DNA of 14,278 nt from Betaproteobacteria bacterium (GTDB lineage: Bacteria > Pseudomonadota > Gammaproteobacteria > Burkholderiales > SG8-39), in the NCBI GenBank assembly GCA_947467405.1, contig CANIIN010000016.1, positions 1-14,278 on the forward strand, in the 5' to 3' direction. The notes under the pieces were generated by a model that saw only the letters and a program-made list of their open reading frames with translations, did no database searches and was not told the origin of the DNA. Below are positions 6,990-12,294 of this stretch, one piece after another. Position 1 is the first letter of the stretch, and the number at the start of each line of letters is the position of its first letter. The translations under genes and the position numbers were made by a program.

Positions 6990-9250
6990 CAGAACTCTCC
7001 TCGCACTGTGGTCATGACACTGCGCGGGGGCTGCCAGCCAAAAAAGTCTGTTGCCGTCGGCGCACCGTACGCTGGCAGGGCGGAGTTGGTGACAGTTGGC
7101 GAGACGGCGATGATGCTTTGCCTGTTGAACAGATTCGCCACAGTGAGTTGAAGCTTCAGGTTCTTTGCCATCGCGCCGGGATTGACGAACTTGTATGACA
7201 CGCCGAGATCGGTCGTCGAGTAGGCGCTCAGGGAATAGGCCTGATCGTCCAGCGCGTAGGTCGTGCCCACCCGCTTGTAGAACAGCGTGGCATTGAACGG
7301 GCCGCCGCCGTAAAGCAGGCCCAGCGCGGAGGTCGTGTTCGGCACCCCGGCGATCTGCTTGCCGGTGTCACGCTTGGATGCGCGGTTCAGCGAACCGTTG
7401 GCCGATACCGAGAAGCCGCCGCCCAGCACATAGCTCACCTGTCCTTCAGCACCGCTGTAATCCACGCCACCCTGGTTGTAAAGGATCGGCTGTGCCGCCG
7501 GGCTGCCCGGCATGGTGGCGATCTTGTTGTTGAAGCTGATGTAGTACACATCGGCATCGAACTTGACCTTGTCGGATTCATGCACAACACCGATCTGTCG
7601 ATTGAACGACGTCTGCGGTTGAATCGCCGACGCATCGGCATTGGCACTCTGGTAACTGCCGATGTTCGGCACCAACATGCCCTTGGCCAGCTGCGCATAT
7701 CCCGACCATCCGGACTGGAACGCATAGTTGGCAGCAAGAAACGGCAACGCCGCGGTGTAGCGCTTGGCCAGATGCTGTTCAATGCGAGCCGTCTGGTTGA
7801 CTGAGGCGTCCACACCGAGATCGGTACGCATGTATTTCAGGCCCGGCGTGACCTTGATGCCTTCAGCCACATTCCATTCGAACTCGGCGAAGGGCTGATA
7901 CTGCCGCCACCCGGACTTCTGCTCATACTTGACGTTATTGATGCTGGACAGTACGCCGGGCACTGCGGCCTGATCGTAGTTGGGAGTGCCGTTGAGCAGG
8001 TTGAAGTCGTAGAAGGCGCGATGCGTATCCGCCTTTTCCGCCCACACTCCAATCCTCGCCAGTCCCGCCGACGTCCGCTTGGTGGCCTTGAGGATGTCGC
8101 CAGCCACCCAGTATTCGTTGATCTTGATGCCACCAGGCATCTGGTTCGCCTGAACGACGCCACCGGATCCCGTCACGTTGCCAAGGCCGGTCGTCAGATC
8201 CGTCGCGCTGGTGGTCAACCCATTGTTGGTGTAGTTGTAGTAGTAGGCGTTGTTGTCGATTTCCCAGCCGCCACCGAGGTCACTCTGCACGCGCAGGTAG
8301 CTCATGTTGGTGGATTTCTCGACGTGGTTGTATTTCCAGTAGTTGGCCTTGAGCGGATTATCGTCCAGGGCGAAGTTCTTGCCCAGCGCATCGGCCTGCG
8401 CCTGCGTGATGCCTTTCTCGTTGTCGTTGAGGGAATACCAGTTCTTGTTGTAATTCACATTCAAGGTCACCAGCGTGCTTTCGCCAACGGGCTTCTGGAG
8501 CTTGAGCATGAAGTTCTGGCCACCCAAAGGACTGTGGGTGCGGTAGCCGTCACTGGACATGTTCTGATAGCTGATGGCCAGCTTGGCATCGCCGAACTGC
8601 TCCAGCGTTCCCGAGTCGACCCGCAGACCCATGACCTGGGTATTCCATGTCCCGAATGAAACATAGGGAGCAATGGTGCGCTCAGGGGCTAGGTCACGCG
8701 AAAACAGATTGAGCGAACCACCGAAAGTGGCCTGACCGAAGTTGCTGGCATTGCCGGGGCCTCGCTCCACCTCCACCCGCCCGAGAACCTCGGCCGGAAA
8801 GTACGCCGTGGAATGGTGCGTCGGGCCGTTGGTATCACCAAAGGGAATGCCGTCGAAGGTGATGTTGAATTCGCCGTCCTTGAAACCACGGATGCCGACC
8901 TTTGATTCGCTCAGTCCCGGACCGTTCGTGGAGATGCCCAGCGTCACGCTGGGCGCCGCCGCGGCGATCGCCGACATGTCGCTCACGATCGACTTCACGT
9001 CCTCGAAGAATGACCGGTTGATGATCGATTGCGGCTGCGTGGCCTTGAGCGATGATTGCGTGACGGCGACAGCGGCGGCGCGGGAGGCCGGCGCCTTGGC
9101 GGCGGCATCGGTCGTCGCGGACGAGCCTACCGTACCAAGATCGATGGCTTGCTGCGCCATACTCGTCAACGGGGTGGTCAAGCCGATCGCCGCAATGAGA
9201 CCAGCAATGGTGGAACTGTTTTTCTTTGCTACTGGATTGTGACGCGGCAT
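6989..9250 (-). CDS. TonB-dependent outer-membrane receptor
   Basis: This is an outer-membrane beta-barrel transporter of 753 residues. A signal peptide covers residues 1-32 (basic start, hydrophobic core IAGLIAAIGL, cleavage after SMA). IDLGTV at 36-41 is a possible TonB box. The plug domain follows (about 75-190) with the hallmarks KVGIRGFKDGEFNITFDGIP and LGRVEVERGPGN, then GGSLNLFSR and a barrel rich in aromatic strands, including NLFNRQS, ending with a terminal phenylalanine (TTVRGEF). There is no extra FecA-type signalling domain. The frame is open to 9373, but the ATG at 9250 has AAGGGAG 9 bases upstream and directly precedes the signal peptide. A three-unit Pho box lies upstream, and exbB overlaps its stop. 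The substrate cannot be read from the sequence; a phosphorus compound or metal-phosphate complex is suggested by context, siderophore or heme remain possible. Confidence 0.95.
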   Translation of the reverse strand: MPRHNPVAKKNSSTIAGLIAAIGLTTPLTSMAQQAIDLGTVGSSATTDAAAKAPASRAAAVAVTQSSLKATQPQSIINRSFFEDVKSIVSDMSAIAAAAPSVTLGISTNGPGLSESKVGIRGFKDGEFNITFDGIPFGDTNGPTHHSTAYFPAEVLGRVEVERGPGNASNFGQATFGGSLNLFSRDLAPERTIAPYVSFGTWNTQVMGLRVDSGTLEQFGDAKLAISYQNMSSDGYRTHSPLGGQNFMLKLQKPVGESTLVTLNVNYNKNWYSLNDNEKGITQAQADALGKNFALDDNPLKANYWKYNHVEKSTNMSYLRVQSDLGGGWEIDNNAYYYNYTNNGLTTSATDLTTGLGNVTGSGGVVQANQMPGGIKINEYWVAGDILKATKRTSAGLARIGVWAEKADTHRAFYDFNLLNGTPNYDQAAVPGVLSSINNVKYEQKSGWRQYQPFAEFEWNVAEGIKVTPGLKYMRTDLGVDASVNQTARIEQHLAKRYTAALPFLAANYAFQSGWSGYAQLAKGMLVPNIGSYQSANADASAIQPQTSFNRQIGVVHESDKVKFDADVYYISFNNKIATMPGSPAAQPILYNQGGVDYSGAEGQVSYVLGGGFSVSANGSLNRASKRDTGKQIAGVPNTTSALGLLYGGGPFNATLFYKRVGTTYALDDQAYSLSAYSTTDLGVSYKFVNPGAMAKNLKLQLTVANLFNRQSIIAVSPTVTNSALPAYGAPTATDFFGWQPPRSVMTTVRGEF

Positions 9251-9259
9251 TGTCTGAGG

Positions 9260-9266
9260 CTCCCTT
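9260..9266 (-). promoter_or_regulatory. Ribosome binding site of the receptor gene
   Basis: AAGGGAG on the minus strand lies 9 bases before the ATG at 9250. It supports this start over the upstream in-frame start at 9373, which would place the Pho box inside the coding region. Confidence 0.7.
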
Positions 9267-9289
9267 GAAGAAGCAAGCACGTTAGACAA

Positions 9290-9334
9290 TGCATATTGCA
9301 ATGACGTGAAGCTGAAATGACAGTGAAATGACAT
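9290..9334 (-). promoter_or_regulatory. Three-unit Pho box and -10 upstream of the receptor operon
   Basis: On the minus strand ATGTCAT (9334-9328, 6 of 7), CTGTCAT (9323-9317, 7 of 7) and GCTTCAC (9312-9306, 4 of 7) are each separated by the same TTCA, so three units stand at an exact 11-bp period. Ten bases downstream of the third unit is TATGCA (9295-9290), a fair -10, followed about 33 bases after the expected start site by the receptor ATG. The layout matches PhoB-activated promoters with an extra upstream half-site. The pattern is visible directly; regulation by PhoB is inferred. Confidence 0.75.
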
Positions 9335-9382
9335 CGACCCACGCTGACCACAACGAGTCCTGGCGTGCACCATGACGTTGCA

Positions 9383-10810
9383 TTACCGACAGTCGGACCG
9401 TCGGCCTCGCGTACGACAGTTCTTCACCACCTGCCCCGCTTGATCCATGACCTGCACCCGCCATTGATCGATGCCGGTCCGCTCCATGGTCATGAAACCG
9501 TATTGACCGACCCACGAACTCATGCTCTCGACAATCGCGCCAGACGCCGGCGTCACGCCCTCGGGCACGCGATCGGGCAAGGGTTCCGTGTCTTCCAGTG
9601 TTCCCGATATGCCGGAGATGAACTGGCTGGGATGCTCGGTCTTGAAACTGACCTGCTCCCAGATGTGCGTATGACCTGACAGCAACAACTCCACCTGAGC
9701 GGGGAAGTATCGTGCCGAGCGCGCCCCAAAAGCGGACTGGATGCCACGATTGCCCGGCAGCGGCTGCGAACGGTCCTTGCGGTTGCCGGCGAATCCCAGC
9801 ACCGGGTGATGATTGGCGGCGACGTTGTGCCGGGCCCGACGCGCAATGTCTTCGATCTGCGAATAGGACTGCAGGAAGCGCTTGTATGCCATGTCTTCCG
9901 GCTTGAGCGGCCGAAGCGCCGTATTGGAGGAATCCCAGACGATGAGTTGCGCATCATCGCCCAAGGGCACGCCGTAGGCATCGCTGTAATCGCCGACGCT
10001 GTCAAAGGCGGGATCATTGCAGTCGCGCCCCGCGATCAACGGGCGCGGATCAAGGAATCGCCACCAGCCCTGGCCCGCGCGTTCGCAGGACTCATGATTG
10101 CCGCGGGTCATCACCCAGGCCGCCGCCTTCAGCAACGGCGTGGCTGGCACAAAGAAATCATCGCGCCAGGCATCGTAGCCGTAGCCCCACGAACTCCCGG
10201 CGCAGCCCGGCATGCCAGTCGGACAGGCATTCTCGCGGTAATGATAATCCCCCACATGCACCACGAGATCCGGCTTCCAGGCTGCCGCCATGCGAGCAAT
10301 CGCGGCGAAGGGATAGGCTTGCGAATCGTTGCAAGCCTGGAAGGCGTTATCGGCTTTCTTCAATCGGCAACCGGTATCTCCCATCACAACGATGCGACGA
10401 GGATTCCTCGATGGCCGAGGCAATACTTCCTGGCCTATTGCGACGCGCTGCGCATGTCGCGGCAAAGCCAGTTCACAGGCCAGCACCGGGAATGCCGACG
10501 GTTTCGAGTCCACCGGTTCGGAGCGGGTTGTTCTAAGGGGCACGGTGCCGGGTTCGGCCCGAATTTTCATTGAGCGGATACGACCGTCGATATTCAAGGC
10601 CGGACAGGATGCCGCCGTTGTAATGGCCCGCGCCGTAGCCCTTCCTTCGTCGCCGATGACGACCCAGGTGAACGCCGGTGCCACTGTTGCCGTTGCAATA
10701 TCCTTGGCGCCGGAGAATGCCGCGCCAGACCATGCCGCGATTGACACCATCAACACACGAGGCAATATATTCGCACGAGCACGGCGCATTGCATCTGAAT
10801 TGAGTTTCAT
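9383..10810 (-). CDS. Secreted purple-acid-phosphatase-like metallophosphoesterase
   Basis: This is a calcineurin-fold phosphatase of 475 residues, predicted to be exported: basic n-region RRARANILPR and hydrophobic core VLMVSIAAWSGAAFSGA near residues 10-35. An N-terminal segment to about 135 could be the Ig/fibronectin-like domain found before the catalytic domain in purple acid phosphatases. All five metal-binding motifs are present in order: GDTG (D145), GDYHY (D188, Y191), GNHE (N238, H239), a histidine in AANHHP (H334/H335) and GHTH (H380, H382). GDxG, GDxxY with its tyrosine and GHxH are the purple acid phosphatase pattern, which uses Fe(III) with a second metal. The frame is open to 10897, but ATG 10810 has GGAG 9 bases upstream and starts the signal peptide. 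It probably frees phosphate from extracellular or periplasmic esters. It follows the metal transporter gene and precedes the Pho-box receptor operon. Confidence 0.88.
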   Translation of the reverse strand: MKLNSDAMRRARANILPRVLMVSIAAWSGAAFSGAKDIATATVAPAFTWVVIGDEGRATARAITTAASCPALNIDGRIRSMKIRAEPGTVPLRTTRSEPVDSKPSAFPVLACELALPRHAQRVAIGQEVLPRPSRNPRRIVVMGDTGCRLKKADNAFQACNDSQAYPFAAIARMAAAWKPDLVVHVGDYHYRENACPTGMPGCAGSSWGYGYDAWRDDFFVPATPLLKAAAWVMTRGNHESCERAGQGWWRFLDPRPLIAGRDCNDPAFDSVGDYSDAYGVPLGDDAQLIVWDSSNTALRPLKPEDMAYKRFLQSYSQIEDIARRARHNVAANHHPVLGFAGNRKDRSQPLPGNRGIQSAFGARSARYFPAQVELLLSGHTHIWEQVSFKTEHPSQFISGISGTLEDTEPLPDRVPEGVTPASGAIVESMSSWVGQYGFMTMERTGIDQWRVQVMDQAGQVVKNCRTRGRRSDCR

Positions 10811-10819
10811 GAGTTCCAT

Positions 10820-10823
10820 CTCC
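10820..10823 (-). promoter_or_regulatory. Ribosome binding site of the metallophosphoesterase
   Basis: GGAG lies 9 bases before ATG 10810. It abuts the alternative ATG at 10819, so the 10810 start is preferred. Confidence 0.5.
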
Positions 10824-10829
10824 GAATTG

Positions 10830-10850
10830 GCGCCGTTCAATGAACGGCGC
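10830..10850. repeat. Perfect 21-bp inverted repeat between metal transporter and phosphatase genes
   Basis: GCGCCGTTCA, one central base, then TGAACGGCGC: arms of 10 bp without mismatch, in the 56-base gap after the transporter stop. As RNA it would form a strong hairpin, but no run of U follows on either strand, so it is not a classical terminator. It could weaken read-through between the genes, protect the phosphatase message, or be a binding site for a dimeric regulator. Confidence 0.6.
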
Positions 10851-10866
10851 AACAGCCCTATGACGC

Positions 10867-11838
10867 CTAATCGTCCCGACCGCGAAAGACCAGCCACACA
10901 GCCAGGGCGGTCACCATCAGGGCCAGGCCCGCAACGGTCCAGAATCCATGCTCGTCCTGCGTGAAGGGAATGCCGCCGACATTCATGCCGAACAGGCCGG
11001 CTGTCAGATTGATCGGCAAGGCGATCGCCGTCACCGCCGTCAGGACGAAAACGCTGCGGTTGGTGCGCTCGCCGATCTGCGCCGCGAGTTCCTCCTGCAG
11101 CATCTTGATGCGTTCCTGGAGGCCGGCCATGTCGCGCAGCACGACCGAGAATTCTTCGGTGGACTGCTGCAAGTCCTGCGCGTCATCCACGCCCACCCAG
11201 GCCGGCGGGCGATTGAGCAGGCGCAGCAGCGCCGCGGGCTCCGGCGCCAGCAGGCGTTGCAGGCGCACCAGGTCGCGCCGGATCACCCCGAGATTGGTGC
11301 GAACCGGCCCGCGTTCGGCGAGCATGCTGTCTTCGATGCCGTTCACGGCTTCGGTGGTCTTTCGCATGATCTGCACCAGTACATCGGCCTGCTCGCGGAA
11401 CAGGTGGATCAGCAGGGCCAGCGGACTGGCCATCGGTTCGCCGGCATTGACCGAGGCGCGCAGCCTGTCCACCGAGCGCAGCGGCTGGTTGCGCACGCTC
11501 ACCAGGTAACGCGACCCCACGCACAACCACATGGTGGCGACTTGCAGCGATGCGGTTCGCATCATGTCGTAGACAACATCGTTGACCACCGCCAGCAGGC
11601 TGTCGTGGATCTTCTCGATGCGCGTGGACATGTAATGCTCGCGCAGCGCCTCGATGAACTCTTCCGGCAGTTCCGCCACGTGCTGCTGCAGCCAGTTTGG
11701 CGTGGCCGCGTGCGAACCGTTGAAGTGCAGCCAGATGAATTCGCCGGCGCCCGCTTCACCGCCGCCCAGCCATGCCAGCGTGGCCGCCGTATCGACCTGA
11801 CGACACCCGCCGCCAGCCGAGAATACGTAGCCGTACAC
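10867..11838 (-). CDS. zntB: CorA-family divalent metal (zinc) transporter, ZntB-like
   Basis: This is a CorA/ZntB superfamily channel or transporter of the inner membrane. The 323-residue length matches E. coli ZntB (327). A large cytoplasmic N-terminal domain with a long helical stalk (about 150-265, rich in L, R, E and Q) is followed by two membrane helices near 264-285 (FVLTAVTAIALPINLTAGLF) and 298-319, joined by the signature GMNVGGIP (G284-M285-N286). The GGIP continuation resembles ZntB (GVNLGGIP in E. coli) more than magnesium CorA. The start is GTG at 11838; no ATG lies in frame back to the stop at about 11938, and no clear Shine-Dalgarno is seen. It sits between two phosphatase genes on the same strand. 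Zinc transport in E. coli ZntB has been described first as efflux and later as proton-driven uptake; the direction here is not decided by sequence. Confidence 0.88.
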   Translation of the reverse strand: MYGYVFSAGGGCRQVDTAATLAWLGGGEAGAGEFIWLHFNGSHAATPNWLQQHVAELPEEFIEALREHYMSTRIEKIHDSLLAVVNDVVYDMMRTASLQVATMWLCVGSRYLVSVRNQPLRSVDRLRASVNAGEPMASPLALLIHLFREQADVLVQIMRKTTEAVNGIEDSMLAERGPVRTNLGVIRRDLVRLQRLLAPEPAALLRLLNRPPAWVGVDDAQDLQQSTEEFSVVLRDMAGLQERIKMLQEELAAQIGERTNRSVFVLTAVTAIALPINLTAGLFGMNVGGIPFTQDEHGFWTVAGLALMVTALAVWLVFRGRDD

Positions 11839-11934
11839 CAGCCCGGACTGATCGGCCGCGTATCGCCCGAGAGCCGGCTGACTGACTGTCGGCGCCGGAC
11901 GCGAACGTGGACGTCCAGCAGCGTAGCCCGGCTC

Positions 11935-12294
11935 TTAGTACTCATCCGCTTCATCCGGCGGGTCAATCTTCGCCAGATCGAGATGGGCAATCTGTGTGGC
12001 CGGCCGGTCCGTGACGCGCAAGCGACCGGTCACCTCGCGGCCACCGGGCTCGGCAATGCGCACGATGTAGACGCCGGACTTGACGCCATCGAAGCGGAAT
12101 TGCGCCGTCCCGTCAGCGACAGTGCGCAGTACGGTTCCGCTGCCCGCACCAATAGTGATCACCGCATGCGGATACATGGCTCCACGCAGCGTATCGAACA
12201 CGCGGCCATAGAGATCCGCAGCGGCCGCATTGGCGCAGAGCGAAAGGCCAAGTAGCCCCATAGCCAAAACCGCCGCCCGCCGGATGCCCTGCAT
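11935..12294 (-). CDS. Small exported protein with carboxypeptidase-regulatory-like (Ig-fold) domain
   Basis: This 119-residue protein has a signal peptide (IRRAAVLAMGLLGLSLCANAAAA, likely cleaved near residues 23-26). Cys20 is not in a proper lipobox, so a lipoprotein is unlikely. The rest is one small beta-sandwich of the CarboxypepD_reg type: GRVFDTLRGAMYPHAVITIG, then GTAQFRFDGVKSGVYIVRI and VTDRPATQIAHLDL, ending in an acidic tail DPPDEADEY. Such domains bind or stabilise rather than catalyse. The ATG at 12294 overlaps the alkaline phosphatase stop as TGATG (a GTG at 12297 would overlap as GTGA), and AAGG lies a few bases before, indicating translational coupling. It may be an accessory or partner protein of the phosphatase; that is inference. 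The metal transporter gene follows after 96 bases. Confidence 0.75.
   Translation of the reverse strand: MQGIRRAAVLAMGLLGLSLCANAAAADLYGRVFDTLRGAMYPHAVITIGAGSGTVLRTVADGTAQFRFDGVKSGVYIVRIAEPGGREVTGRLRVTDRPATQIAHLDLAKIDPPDEADEY

Noticed and set aside
9251..9373. Longer receptor N-terminus starting at 9373
   Set aside because: It would put 41 residues before a good signal peptide and place the Pho box inside the gene; the ATG at 9250 has a proper Shine-Dalgarno.
10849..10866. Pho-box-like pair GCGTCAT and CTGTTGC before the metallophosphoesterase
   Set aside because: Both units match only 5 of 7, and nothing like a -10 lies 10 bases downstream; it also runs into the palindrome.
10948..12255. 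A 435-codon plus-strand open frame across the transporter and the small Ig-like gene
   Set aside because: It crosses two recognisable minus-strand genes and their gap, without any domain of its own.
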